From Paracamarosporium sp. OC-R06-R3 (Eukaryota > Ascomycota > Dothideomycetes > Pleosporales > Didymosphaeriaceae): DNA of 64,000 nt. The stretch is taken from assembly GCA_019828545.1 (NCBI GenBank), contig JACVRA010000050.1, positions 310,001 through 374,000 on the forward strand, given 5' to 3'. The position numbers and the translations under genes were made by a program. This document shows positions 44,517-56,292 of the stretch, piece by piece (the first letter of the stretch is position 1; the number at the start of each line of letters is the position of its first letter). The notes below the pieces were generated by a model. The model ran no database searches. It worked only from the letters and a program-made list of their open reading frames with translations, and was not told the origin of the DNA.

Positions 44517-46623
44517 CGTTGAAGGCCGCTGAGGGCCGCCGAGGAGCCTCTCTCCAGCCAGCCAGTGATGTCAGTCAGATACAAGCATCACGGCTGCCGA
44601 AGCTTGTCGTCACCAGTGCGCCTTGATTCCCGTCGTCGCATTGCCGTCCATCGCGCCCAGCACGCCTGAGCAATTCGGGTACATGGTACCAGTGCAGACC
44701 GCAACTCGCAGCCAGGGTCGCCCGCCCGGCCACTCACAACTGCCTCACCGCGCGCCGCGAGCCAATCTCGCCCTCGACAGATTGTTTTTTCCGCGCCCGC
44801 ACTGCCCCGGCGAGGATCCACGCATCTGGCGACATCCGCCCCCTCGGGTCTTTGCCCTGAACTCACCACGCCATTCAGTCTGCCGTCCGTCGCCTCGATT
44901 AGTCAGCCTCGGTCTTGCTCGCTCGCCATGCTAGTCGCTTGCTGCACGTCTGCATTCTGCATGTCTGCACGTCTGCATGTACCATGTACGCTGCCTCGCA
45001 ACATCACTTGGCTGCCCAAAGATAAGCACTCGCCCTGCAAATCGGTTCTTGTCCCTCATCCGCCCAGTGCAACCTCGTTGCTGATGAGCCCAGCCCGTGC
45101 TTGCAACCTTGGACTCCATTGGACGTGGGCCCAAGAACTCGCAGAGTCCTTCTAGTGCATCTGCATCTGCATCTGCAGACGCGGAGAAAACCGCCCGCCT
45201 GCGCGCAGACCACTTGTTCCTGGAGGAATGCACCCGCTCCACACCAGCAGCAACAGCAACGCCCAGCGCCAACCTCGCTGCTGCGTCTTGGTAATTTTTG
45301 TTTTTGCTCGGCGCTGTGAAAATTGCCGAAGGGTCCACGGGCCGTGACCATGCTTCCCAATGCGGTAAACCACCTGCACCAAACCAAACTTGCTCACTGT
45401 CCAGAACGATCGCCAGATATTATACACATCAGCAAAAACACGGCTGCAGCTAGCAACGTAGCCTGCCGTCCGACGTTGCCGGTACCACGAGAAAAAAACC
45501 GCAATCCTAAAGCACGGTCAGGCCATGCAACCACGATGAGGTTACCTTTTGCATCTCGTCCCACAGCGCCGCGGTTGGTCGAACCACTCGAAATTGCCAT
45601 ATCGACACGTCGACTTTCCCGAGCAGCGCACCACGCAGTCGAGCCTAGGCCCTGGGAGCCCGGGCAACTGTGCTGCACGATCTAGTATTGATTGGCATCT
45701 CCTGAGATAATACCCACTGCCTTAAGCTGCCAAACGTGCAAGGGAGTGTACTCCAGCCCCGCAAGCCCACCAGACTATCAAAATAGGCCCAGAGACGCAG
45801 CAAACGCCCAAGCACGCACCCCCCTCCCAGCATGCACAAGCAGGACAGCCAGCAACCTCGAGCCATCCATCCATCCCTCGTCAATCCCCGTACGCGGGCG
45901 ACGCCTCAGTGTAACGCACGGACACCATCCAATACCACAGCCCGCTCCCGCTCGCACTCCAATCCCGCCCCAGAGACCCCTCCCTTTCACATGCACATAC
46001 ATGCTCACGCCCTCCCCACGCCTCTCCACGGCCATACCGACTCCCACGTGCCTGGCTCCCCGCACGCGCATATCCCCTTCGCGCTAACCCGACGCTACCC
46101 CAGCTTTGCCGGCTTACCGGTCTCGCCGCCATGCTGCCCTTGCCCGCTCTATCCAAGCAAGCCCTCTTCTACCCCATTCTACTCTCCGTAGACTAGTTGC
46201 TAGATCCCGTCTTCATCAGATCAAGTTGCTCTCCCGGTTTCCCACTCACTCACTCACTGCACGGTGGAAAGCCGCAGTCTCATAACGACAATCAACAAGC
46301 GTTCGGTGTAAGACTGCAGCGAGACACGCAAGGAATGTGATATGGCATGGTATGGTATGATATGCTTGCTTTTCTTAGCCACTGCAACGTCGATGATTGA
46401 TTGGGTCTACGAATGCGAATCCGGATCGAATGTATGTATGTATGCCAGCGTCCCCACCAATCGTATACAACAGGAATTCCCGCACTGGTACAATGCTACA
46501 GTCTAGGGTAAAGGTGAGCTTCAGGCACGTGCTGAATGCTAAGGATATGCTTCGACGGGACGCTCGGCGGCCCATCGCTCGGTTCTCGTCTTCAAAACCA
46601 CACTGTTCCCCCTGTCAAGTCTT

Positions 46624-49458
46624 TCATTGCACCGGCGTCCCACTGCGACTCGTTCCTCTGAACCCCGGCACAGGCGTACTGCTCCTCGAACTCGCACTCC
46701 CCCTTCTCCCGTCCTTATCCTTTTCTCCGGCCAATCCCAACGCCTTTTCCCTCTCCCTCTCCCTATCCTCCCGTCTGATGATCTCCCTCTCTTCCTCGAC
46801 CGCCCTCTTCTTTTCCCTTACATTCCTGGTAATCCTACTCAACTTTCCTTCTTTTCCCTCGTTCAGCTTCTGCCACTCACCGCGGTACTCAATCTCCTTC
46901 TTGGCCTTTTCCACGAGGCCTTTGAATCCTGTCTTGAGATCCGAAGGCGTGGGAGGTTGTTTGCCGTGGTCGAAGACAGCTTCAGGTGCGTCGCGGATAA
47001 TGGACTTGACGTTCTCGACGCGCCGAGTGAGGTATAGGGTAGGCCGTCGGGCACTGGTGCCGGAGCCGGGCGTACTGGATGTGTCGCGTTGCCGCGAGAG
47101 AATGCGGTCTACTTCCTCTCGATACGCTGTCTCGTAGACGTTTATGTCAACGGCGCCGGGGGATTCGCTGACAATGTGCGTATCATCCGAGGGAGGAACG
47201 CTATCTTCGCCCGTGCCGATGTCGAGGAAGAGCGTGTCTTGTAGGGGGTCGTGGGCGTGGCCTTTACCGACGGGTGTTCCCGGGGCTGAGGATACCAACC
47301 CGGTGGGGATGGTGATAGGTTTGCTGGGCGTGGGGCGGTACGACATGTTTTCGTGGATCACCTTTGCATCAGTGATGCCCACAGGCTGTGGTGATATGGG
47401 ACTGCTTGTTATGCCAGCTTTTGCTGAGGATCTTGTGCTTGAAACAGCAGATCGGAAGCCGGCCTTCTCGTAGGCGACTCTATCGATTCCTTGAGGTATG
47501 CGCCGGACATCGTTGTCGATTTCTATGTCGTGGTGGACGCCTTCCGTCGCTAGTGCACCCTCGATGGGTCGGCGGTCGTCAGCGTCTTGTGATCTTGACT
47601 TACGCAGTCCGGAGGGTCGCATAGAGAGGGGTGGTTGAACGATGCGAGATGCGCCACCTAGAATTCCTTCTAGGCGCTCTGGTCTTCTTCGAAAGAGGAG
47701 CTGCTTGAATCGTTTTACCGCGCGCACCTAACAAAGATCAGCACTGACGGTTACTAAGTCAAAAAAGTTGAAGCGCGCGAGTATCGAAGAGCATTGTAAT
47801 TTCCAGCTGAGCTGCCTTCTTCTGCTCTTTGCAGGGCCTGTTTTACGTTTCCGGAAAAGCGTACTTACCACAGTGACTAAGTGCCCCATATTCCCCGTGA
47901 TGGCAGCATCGACTTCCTCGTCCGTAGGCTCCACCATAGCCGCTACGTTTTCACCTCTAGGCAATAAAGCATCGGTCCCATTCATCGTTACCCAAGGATG
48001 TTCCTACATTGGTCAGTCCAAGTCTCCGCACGCATCATGCCTTCACATACTCGTATTTGCTCCATGGTGATTCTCTTCTGCGGGTCTTTCTCCAGTAGCT
48101 TCGCGAGCAAGTCTTTGAGGTTGTTGTCACAGTCGTCGTACTTTGGTTGCTCCATTCGTATTGCTTGGTACAGTTCGATCATGCCGTGTCGTTCAAACGG
48201 TATCCGGCCGAACAGCAAGCAAAATAAGGTGACTCCCATAGACCAGATGTCAACAGCTTTGCCATCAACTTCGCCGTGCTTAGCTACGCACAACTCCGGT
48301 GGCATAAAAGCAGGGGAGCCGGCCGATTTTGCCGTCTTCATCTGGTCCTGCTTGTCGAACATTTCCGACACGCCAAAATCGACAATCTTCAGCACGTCGT
48401 CGCCTGTGATGAGACAGTTGTCGGGCTTGATGTCGCGATGTATGATGCCCTGGGCGTGCACTGCGCACACATTAGCGCTCCGGTCGCAGGGCGTGTAGCT
48501 AAGAAGGAATCGGCGAAGCTACATACGATATTCCAGGCCTAATATCATATCACGGAACCAACATCTGCATTGCTCCTCGGGATACGGATCTGCGCGCTCC
48601 TCGAGACCTACCTGCATGACGACGCCCTTCTTGCACATCTCCATGACCATGTACAGCGAGTCCTCGTCCGGGTCGTCGAGCACTTCGATCAACGAGACGA
48701 GGTTCGGATGGTTCAGTTTCTTCATGATGGCGATTTCCTCTTTTATCAGGTCCAGCGAATTCTGCTCTTCCTCGCGTCCGGCCGAGTGCCTGTGCAGCGG
48801 GGAATTGAAGCCCAGGCCGGCGGCGAGGGCGCCCTGGCGTCGTCGGCGGGCAGAGGGGCGCCGCAGGAGGTTCGACTGTGCGCGTTTGCGAAGACGCGAC
48901 TTTGAGAACTCTTTAACAGCCTAAGGGGAAGCTGTCAGCCAGATGTGAGCGTGAGAGGTGTCCGTAGGGAACCCGCATCAATCCTAGTACCCGGCCAGGT
49001 ATGGTCGTGGGATGGATCCTCACATATTCTTGGCCGTACTGGTCCACGGCGAGGTGGACGGCGCCGAAGGAGCCGCGGCCGATCTCCTGCTTGATGAGAT
49101 ACTGGTTGATGCGGTGCTGGGCGGTGCCGTCATCTTCAGAGTTGCTGTACTCGGAGCGGGCATTGAGGGTTTCCTTTGCAGGGTTAACGGGGGCGCAGGT
49201 GGAGGGAGCAGCAGGCGCACCTTGACTCTGCGCGTGGACGAGGCGGCCCGCTTGTGGTGTCGCAGCGGGGAGTGGTAGGCGGGGAGGGACCTGAGGCGGG
49301 CGTCAGCGTCGCAGCACGGCCGACGACGGGCAGGCCACGTACGTGTACTTGACGGCGGGCGGGCGGCCGTCGGAGCCTACGGCGGGCACGTCGAGCTCGA
49401 CGTGCTCCGAGGTGAAGATGCCGGGGACTGGGGACTCATCTGGCGGCGGCGGGGGCAT
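46624..49458 (-). CDS. CaMKK/Ssp1-like serine/threonine protein kinase
   Basis: Seven exons (49343..49458, 49221..49290, 49024..49173, 48527..48920, 48051..48460, 47869..48003, 46624..47727) encode 792 residues. The kinase core has IGRGSFGAVHLA, AVKEFSKSRLR, an inserted basic loop after the lysine strand, MVMEMCKKG, YLHAQGIIHRDIKPDN, VDFGVSE, SAGSPAFMPPE and DIWSMGVTLFCLLFG. The basic insertion and the GSPAFMPPEL segment match the calmodulin-kinase-kinase/Ssp1/Tos3 branch, which activates AMP-activated kinase. The C-terminal 410 residues after VTVVRAVKRFKQLL are Ser/Pro-rich with a charged helical stretch. The junction GLEY|LHAQG across the fourth intron confirms the model. Confidence 0.88.
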
Positions 49459-49704
49459 CGTCTAGGCGCGGGCGGCGGGCGGCGGCAGCGGGCAGGACGC
49501 TCGAGTCGGCGGGCAGGCAGAGGGTGTCCCAATTGCAGGATGGGCGGGTTGCAGGGCAGGGCGGAGGGAGAGGCTTCTGTTCCCCAATTTCTCAACCCCC
49601 GGCCGGACAGCTCGACGTCTGCTGCCCCGCTGCCGTTGTGCCTTGGCAACAGCTTCGAGACCCCAAGCCCCGGCCCACGCCTGCTTCGCTCCACCACGCC
49701 GGCC

Positions 49705-50263
49705 ATGGTGCTCTACGCCTTCTACATCTTCGATCGCCACAGTAGGTCCCCGCCGCCTGCCCCTGGGCCTCGCTGACGCCGCCTCCACAGCCGAGTGCAT
49801 CTACAGCCGCCGCTGGACGCCCGCCCGCCCCGTCTCGTCGTCGTCCAAGGCGCCGCGCCCTGCCTCGACCTCGTCCACCCTCTCCGACCCCAATGCCGAC
49901 TCGGCCGCCCAGCAGCGCGCCAAGCGCTCCGACGACGAGAAGCTCATCTTCGGCCTCGTCTTCTCGCTGCGCAACATGGTCCAGAAGCTCGGCGGCGAAG
50001 ACGACACCTTCCTGAGCTACCGGACCGGCGAGTACAAGCTGCACTACTACGAGACGCCCACCCGCATGAAGTTTGTCATGCTCACCGACACCAAGCTGAA
50101 CAACCTGCGGCCCTACCTGCATCAGATCTGGGCAAATCTCTACGTCGAGTACGTGGTCAAGAACCCGCTGGCCCCTGTCGAGCACCCGGGAGGCATTGGC
50201 GTTGCCAACGAGCTGTTCGAGAGGGCCCTGGAGCTGTTCGTCACCTCGGTGCTACCCGCGTGA
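49705..50263 (+). CDS. BET5: TRAPP complex subunit Bet5/TRAPPC1
   Basis: Two exons (49705..49741 and 49791..50263) encode 169 residues. The short first exon MVLYAFYIFDRH joins to TECIYSRRW, the N-terminal strand pair of the longin-like TRAPPC1/Bet5 fold. A low-complexity Ser/Ala insert follows, then LIFGLVFSLRNMVQKL, the family core SYRTGEYKLHYYETPTRMKF, and NLRPYLHQIWANLYVEYVVKNPL near the end. The protein is a core subunit of TRAPP, the Rab GEF and tether for ER-Golgi vesicle traffic. It is 246 bp from the divergent kinase gene start. Confidence 0.92.
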
Positions 50264-50697
50264 GCCAAGGTGGCGCCTTAGATGCGTAGACAGCGCCAGA
50301 GGACATTGGGGCTGCCTGTCGCAAATGTACCCCTAACACTGAAGATAATGCGCAGGCCCGCCAAAGCTTTGGGCATGCACGTGACTCTAGACACCATCGA
50401 GAGGTGTGCGTGTCGAATGACGCGGCTGAGAAGGTATCCAACTTAAAGTCCCATGCAATCTCAGGAGCGATTGCGTAGGCTTGACCATGACGCGTTGTGT
50501 CCAGTCACTCTGGCAGCTCAACATCGTTTCAGGGGCATCGCACAAGAGTTGACGACCGAGAACAACAAGATTAACGAAAGATGCTCTATACCAACTAAAT
50601 AATCATAATTCGTGTCAATACTCTACCGGGTATAGAATGCTTTTCGTGCCCAAGAACGCCCCTCTATGCAAATGTGTATCCCCGCCTCACCGCAGTT
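50264..50697. other. Convergent intergenic region
   Basis: No gene is seen between the Bet5 and LTV1 3' ends. Confidence 0.6.
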
Positions 50698-52239
50698 TCA
50701 AGCTTTGAGATTCTGAGGTCGTGGTCGTCCGTTGATCCGCGCAGGACCCAGTCCCTTCCGCACCTCATCCAGCTGCTCAAGCCCACTCATGACCTTGCCC
50801 TTTCTAATCCTATTGTTTCTCTTACCTACCGTTGTATGGTTCCCTAGGAAGTCGTCCATGATGCTATCAAAGTCCGATCTAAGCTGTGGCACCTCGCTCA
50901 TGTCCGACATGCCGGACATGCCGCTCATCCCAGACATCTTGCTGAGGCCAGACATTCTGCTCATGCCCGACACCATGGAAGCATCGTCCTGGAAATCATC
51001 GTCCGCATACTCTTCCTCAATCTTGTCAAAGCGCTGGTCGAGCAGGGTGAGGCCCTCGGTTCGGTGCAGTGCTGACGAAGTCATACTGTAGTTGGAGGTC
51101 GATGTGAGTGCACCCTTCCGCTTCTTTTTGCGGCCACCAGCTGTCAGTGCTGAGGCGCCTGTAAGAATTGAAGATTGCATGTCTGAAGGAGCAGCGGGTT
51201 TGGGTGCTCTCCCTGCCTTTGCATCGTTCTTAAACTTCTTGAACTCTTCCATGTAGTCCATGTGGCCTTCTTCGACAGGAGCTGGCACCTCGCCCGGTGC
51301 TGGAAGGGTGGCTGGATCCGTAGGTTCCACCGGTTGTTTCTCCTTCTTTGGTTTTGGTGAAGAAGCTTTAATGGTATCGTCCGTCTCCCAGCCTGCATCA
51401 TCTTCGTCGAGGAATCGGTCCGTAGCATCGTCCTCAAAGTCTTGTTCCTCCCACTCATACTGTCCAACCTCGGCAGGATCTTCCGTCAGCTCGGCGAAAA
51501 AGTCCTCCTCATCCTCCACATATGCTTCGTCCTCCAAGGCTTCTAACACTTCGCGCAATCTCGGATCCATATCAGGCTGAAAACCTGCAATGGCATCTGG
51601 GATATTCTGTTGGTCCTGATATGTAGTCTTCCGTACAAACTCGGAGGGCGCAAGGTCCTCTCCAAAGACATCGCTGGCTGCCCGACTGACACTGCTGCTC
51701 ATGCTAATTCCCGCATCACTTTGCCTGTCGTCCAATGTAGCTGCACGAAGTGCGTCTGCCAAATCCATTTTTTGTTTGCCCTTCTTCTTCGGCTCCTTAG
51801 CCTCAATAAAGTACGCCTCACCACCGCCGCTGTTGAGATCGCGCATATGCTGCATGTAATCATATTCCGAGTCGTCGTAGAAGATGCCATAGTTGGCAGC
51901 CTCGCCCTCGTTCTTACGGACATTGCGGCCAAATTCTTCCTCTAGGTCCCCACGCGACTTGATCTGGCTTCGTCCGGTAGCGGCCGACCATTTCGAAGCA
52001 GACGAGTACTGCGAAGCTCGCGAACTGCCTGCAGGCTCGGAGTGGTCGCGCGTATTTGGGCCCTCGATTTCGGCAAAAACCATGTCAGGGGCGTCTGCAT
52101 CGTGAATGCGCGGGTCGTTCTGGGCGCGGTGAACGAGGCGGTAGTTGATCGCGCTCTTCTTATCGCTAGAGGGGTCAGCGGGGTACTCATCACGACTGAA
52201 TTGCGCAGATGTGGCTTACATGAACTTTCGGCGCGGCAT
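50698..52239 (-). CDS. LTV1: Ribosome biogenesis factor LTV1
   Basis: Two exons (52220..52239 and 50698..52165, 54-nt intron, phase 2) encode 495 residues. The first exon gives MPRRKF and the junction makes IDKKSAINYRLVHRAQNDP, the conserved LTV1 N-terminus. Acidic segments (VEDEEDFFAELTEDP, WEEQDFEDDA), a region around TSNYSMTSSALHRTEGLTLLD and the tail GLEQLDEVRKGLGPARI are typical. LTV1 acts in late maturation and nuclear export of the 40S subunit. A Met-Ser-Gly-rich run around residue 400 is unusual. The gene shares a 231-bp intergenic with the 60S factor LSG1. Confidence 0.92.
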
Positions 52240-52470
52240 GTTGGCGGTGGTCGTGCAAATTTCGTGAAAAGGTAGCCGTGGTCGAAGTCGGTGGACGGTG
52301 GACAGTCGACGGCCGAGGAACGCTTACAAAAAGTTGGGGCGGGCGCCGTCAACATTTCCTTTAGAAAATTTAAGCGAGGGGTGAATGACGTGGGGCAACT
52401 TTTCGCCGACCACCCCTCCACTCATACTCTACACACCGCCACCAACAGAGATCACAGATCAGCCGGCAGC
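52240..52470. promoter_or_regulatory. Bidirectional promoter between LTV1 and LSG1
   Basis: The only space between two divergent ribosome-biogenesis genes. It includes GAAAATTTAA at 52364..52373, similar to the RRPE core of budding-yeast ribosome-biogenesis promoters, and TGACGTGG at 52386. Function of these elements is inferred, not shown. Confidence 0.55.
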
Positions 52471-54527
52471 ATGGTGCTCGCAAAGTCCAAGAAGAGCGTG
52501 GGGCTGGGAAACAGCCTCATGAACGACCGCTTCGGGAAGGGCAAAGGCACCGACATGCGCAAGGGCAACTTCCAGGGCGGTATTGAGCGGACGGGCCAGA
52601 ATGGAGAGAGGGTTCGTATGTGCACATCATGGCCAGACTCTATGCTAACGTATATCAGTATATTACGAACGAGAAGAAGGAGGCTTCCTGGGTCAAGATG
52701 CGCTCTGTAACCGAACAGAACGACCTCGACGAGTTCCTTTCCACTGCCGAGCTCGCGGGCACCGATTTCACAGCCGAGAAGATGAACAACGTCAAGATTA
52801 TCCACCGTGATCAGAAGAACCCATATCTGCTATCCGCGGCCGAAGAGCGCGCCACCGTGAGGAAACACCGAGAGAACAAGGAACGGCTGAGTGTACCGAG
52901 GAGGCCACACTGGGACGAGAAGACGACACCGCAGCAACTGGATACGAGGGAGCGGGAGTCACTTTTGCTGTGGCGGAGAGGACTGGCCGAACTCCAAGAG
53001 CACAACGACCTGCTTATGACACCATTTGAGCGCAACCTTGAAGTATGGAGGCAGTTGTGGCGCGTTATTGAGAGATCCGATTTAGTCGTTCAGATCGTGG
53101 ACGCGCGCAATCCATTGCTGTTTCGAAGCGAGGATTTGGAGACTTATGTGAAAGAGGTAGACCCCAAGAAGAATAACTTGCTGCTGGTTAACAAGGCGGA
53201 TATGATGACCCTGGAACAGCGGCAAACATGGGCAGACTACTTTGTAGAGAAGGGCATTAACTATAAGTTCTTCTCTGCTGAGCTGGCCAAGGAGATGAAC
53301 GAGGCTAGACAGCTTGGTGAAGATGATGAGCAAAATGATGGCTCTGACGATTCCATAGACGAGGAAGACGCCGAGGAAGAGATTGACGTCGAAGGTGATG
53401 ATCTTGCAAGAGAAGCCAAGAAAATTGAAATTCAAGACAAAAAAGAAGAGAAAGAACAATGGGTCGATGAGGAAACGGTACCAGCTCCTTCTGGTGCTGG
53501 CCATTTGTCCGATGAAGAAGAGCGGATACGAATCCTAACAACAGACGAATTGGAAGCCTTGTTCCTTGAACATGCGCCGGAGGTCGACACGGGTCCGAAC
53601 GGCGAGCCTCGCAAGACGCAGATTGGCCTCGTTGGCTACCCCAACGTAGGAAAATCATCTACTATCAACGCCCTTATCGGTGCAAAGAAGGTCTCAGTCT
53701 CCGCAACCCCCGGTAAAACAAAGCACTTCCAGACCATCCACCTCAGCGACCAAGTTGTTCTCTGCGATTGTCCCGGTCTAGTCTTTCCCAACTTTGCGAC
53801 CACCAAGGGTGAGCTCGTTTGTGCAGGTGTCCTCCCCATCGATCAATTGCGCGAATACACTGGCCCCGCAGGTCTTGTCGCTCAGCGTATTCCAAAACCA
53901 TTCCTCGAAGCTATCTACGGAATGAAAATCGAGGTACGACCACTTGAGGAAGGCGGAACCGGTATTCCCACTTCAGAAGAGGTGCTTCGCGCTTATGCTA
54001 TCGCGAGAGGTTTCCAAACTCAGGGCTTGGGACAGCCGGATGAGTCGCGAGCAGCACGGTACATTCTCAAGGATTATGTAAAGGGCAAGCTGTTGTTTTG
54101 CCATCCTCCACCTACGGAGCCACCGATTGACTCCAAACACTTCAACCGCGAGCTCTACGATATAAACCATCTGCCTGCAAAGCGCCGCGCCCATTTTGCC
54201 TCTATGGCTGCATCTTCTTCCGCTGTCGGTGCAGAAGATGCTTCCGTGATGGATGATGACCTTGATATGGTGTCCATTCCAGTTACGGGTGAGAAAGGCT
54301 CGCGATTAGACAAGAAATTTTTTGGTCCGGGGCAGGGTAGTGGCCACGTATCAAGGCCATTTCACTACCAGTATAGCGAGCAGGGAAAGCAGTTGAGTGG
54401 AAGAAAATTGAAGGCTATGACGGCAATGGAGAAGGATGTAGATCCTAGCGAGTTGCAAATGAGCAGTAAAAAACACTTCAAGGGGAACAAGAGAAGGGCG
54501 AAAAAGGTGAGGGAGGAGTATCAGTAA
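52471..54527 (+). CDS. LSG1: Large-subunit GTPase LSG1
   Basis: Two exons (52471..52611 and 52659..54527) encode 669 residues. The circularly permuted GTPase order is clear: the NKAD motif (LLVNKADMM) precedes the P-loop GYPNVGKSSTINAL, followed by CDCPGLVFPNF. The N-terminal basic head (LAKSKKSVGLGNSLM) and an acidic insert between the motifs are typical. The end of the protein carries a basic tail (KKHFKGNKRRAKKVREEYQ). LSG1 releases the export adaptor Nmd3 from the pre-60S subunit in the cytoplasm. Identification is secure. Confidence 0.94.
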
Positions 54528-55909
54528 AGGCTTGCGTGGCCGGTGATGATAGTTTGTGCATGGCAGGCGTTAGAAGGTACTTTCACAGCTCGGGCTACGA
54601 GATCAGTCTCAATCGAGGACGTCGATGATAGTTATGATAGTTATCCATTCATGAACTTAAAGATCATTTGCATCATTATCAAAATCGATATGCTGTCTAC
54701 TTGCCTCTTCCTGGCATTTGTATAACTTGCTCCTTTGCTGCTGATACTTTTGAGCTTTGGATTACAAGACAGTTCAAAATACACTATCTCAAAATTTTGA
54801 CGACCAATAAATATTCGTAAGCGTTTTCTCGTCTAATAGACTTCGAATTTGTATGTCGGTACATCTGGCCTCGCACTAGTTTCAATAACTATTTCAAGAG
54901 CATGGACTAACGGATTCATATCGTCTTATACAGTCTTTTCGAATTTGCTGGTCTAGTAGAACAGTATGCGTGCCACGGCTGTGTCGTGCTTTTCAACTGC
55001 GCGACTGTTCTGGCATCTGATGTTAAGACAAAGAAAGACACTGGAGATTGGCGCGCATGCTTCTTAATTTAGTCGAATGGTATAGCCCAGGGCACCCTGA
55101 TTCAGAATACACCTTGCTGCAAGGCAGAGAAGCTCTGATATTCGGCGGGTGAAATAAGCTGACGGGTGGCCATAAGCTTCATTAGTTGGAGTGTAGCATA
55201 TTCACGAACGTGTACTCGAAAATCTGGGCTAGTAAAACAATACAATAGTCTCTAGGTAAGATGTTCGATTGTTATCATCAGACGCTACGTAGCATGGAGG
55301 GCAATGCTTACAATTTACCCTGCTCGGGAAAACTGTCTACTTGATGAGAACTGTAGTTGCTATGAACGTAGTAATATATGAATAGATAATAGTACATCTA
55401 TTAGACTTGTGTAGTAAGCCTGCTATTGTTGTACTAGACATATTCCTTCTGGATAGTCATCGTTATACCAATACTTGTTACAAGGACTTGTGCAAGGAAC
55501 GATAACTATGAGAGCAGTGAAATCCTCCTTGTGTATTCTATATCTTATCAAAGGAAAACCTTTAGGAATCTACAACAACACCATCTACGTTATTCTTGCA
55601 TATGCCGATGTATTGGAGAGACTAGCACCTTCCTATGATAATACCCCTTACGGCTAGCATAGTATAATAAACTATAAGAGAATTAACCTTTATGTTTCTA
55701 AATCGTTTTCTCTATACCCAAGACTCTCACCATGATACAATACTGAATCGCATGCGTCGATCACTGTAGTTCATCTGATTATATAATTTCCATTTGGTTC
55801 AGTTCTGAACAAACCGTGTGGTACTGCATCCTAAATTTGCTTTGCTGAAACCCTCATATTACGGGAACGACAATTTAGAAGGCGATACAAAACTGACCAA
55901 AAAATCAAT

Positions 55910-55987
55910 GCCCACTGTCAGAATTGAACTGACGACCTTATCATAGCGAGATACTAGTGATACGCTCTACCACTGAGCCAAGCGGGC
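55910..55987 (-). tRNA. tRNA-Thr (anticodon AGU), with short intron
   Basis: Cloverleaf by eye: acceptor stem GCCCGCT pairs with AGTGGGC (one G-T pair); D-stem GCTC/GAGC with loop AGTGGTA; anticodon stem TATCA/TGATA; T-arm GTCAG TTCAATT CTGAC. The anticodon AGT is at 55953..55955. The anticodon loop is 14 nt because a 7-nt intron (55945..55951) lies after position 37, the standard place for nuclear tRNA introns. No CCA is encoded, as usual in eukaryotes. Confidence 0.9.
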
Positions 55988-56278
55988 TGTGTATGGATTA
56001 CTTGGGGCGAACTCCATAGATCTTTGATTTATGAATCACACAAAATCGAAGCAACAGTGAATGGGTAGGAATAGTCGTGTGCGGTTATGTCGTTAAAATT
56101 TTTTATTTGGCCCCACTGCGTGTTAGGGTGCTATACTTTATTCTCCTTTTCAAAGTAGAGCAACCAATCCACCTTAATAAGAGAACAGTGAAACTGGTAT
56201 GTACAGCCTTTCCAGAGTGTGTGAGAAGAGCTTCTACCCGGACTACAAATACCGACGCTGTAAAGAACATTATTGATA

Positions 56279-56292
56279 TATATATATATATA
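56279..56292. repeat. (TA)n microsatellite
   Basis: Seven TA dinucleotides in the AT-rich block. Confidence 0.9.

Larger units (their letters stand above)
43746..46623. other. Long gene-free stretch upstream of the HAL-type kinase
   Basis: About 2.9 kb. Many overlapping open frames occur on both strands, as expected from the high G+C of the first half, but none shows a domain, signal peptide or splice logic. It contains short repeats (separate entries) and may hold a long promoter and leader for the kinase, plus the 3' end of the next gene. Confidence 0.6.

Noticed and set aside
44029..46191. Many overlapping frames of 60-150 codons in the GC-rich intergenic
   Set aside because: Low-complexity Arg/Pro/Ala composition on both strands, no splice logic or domain.
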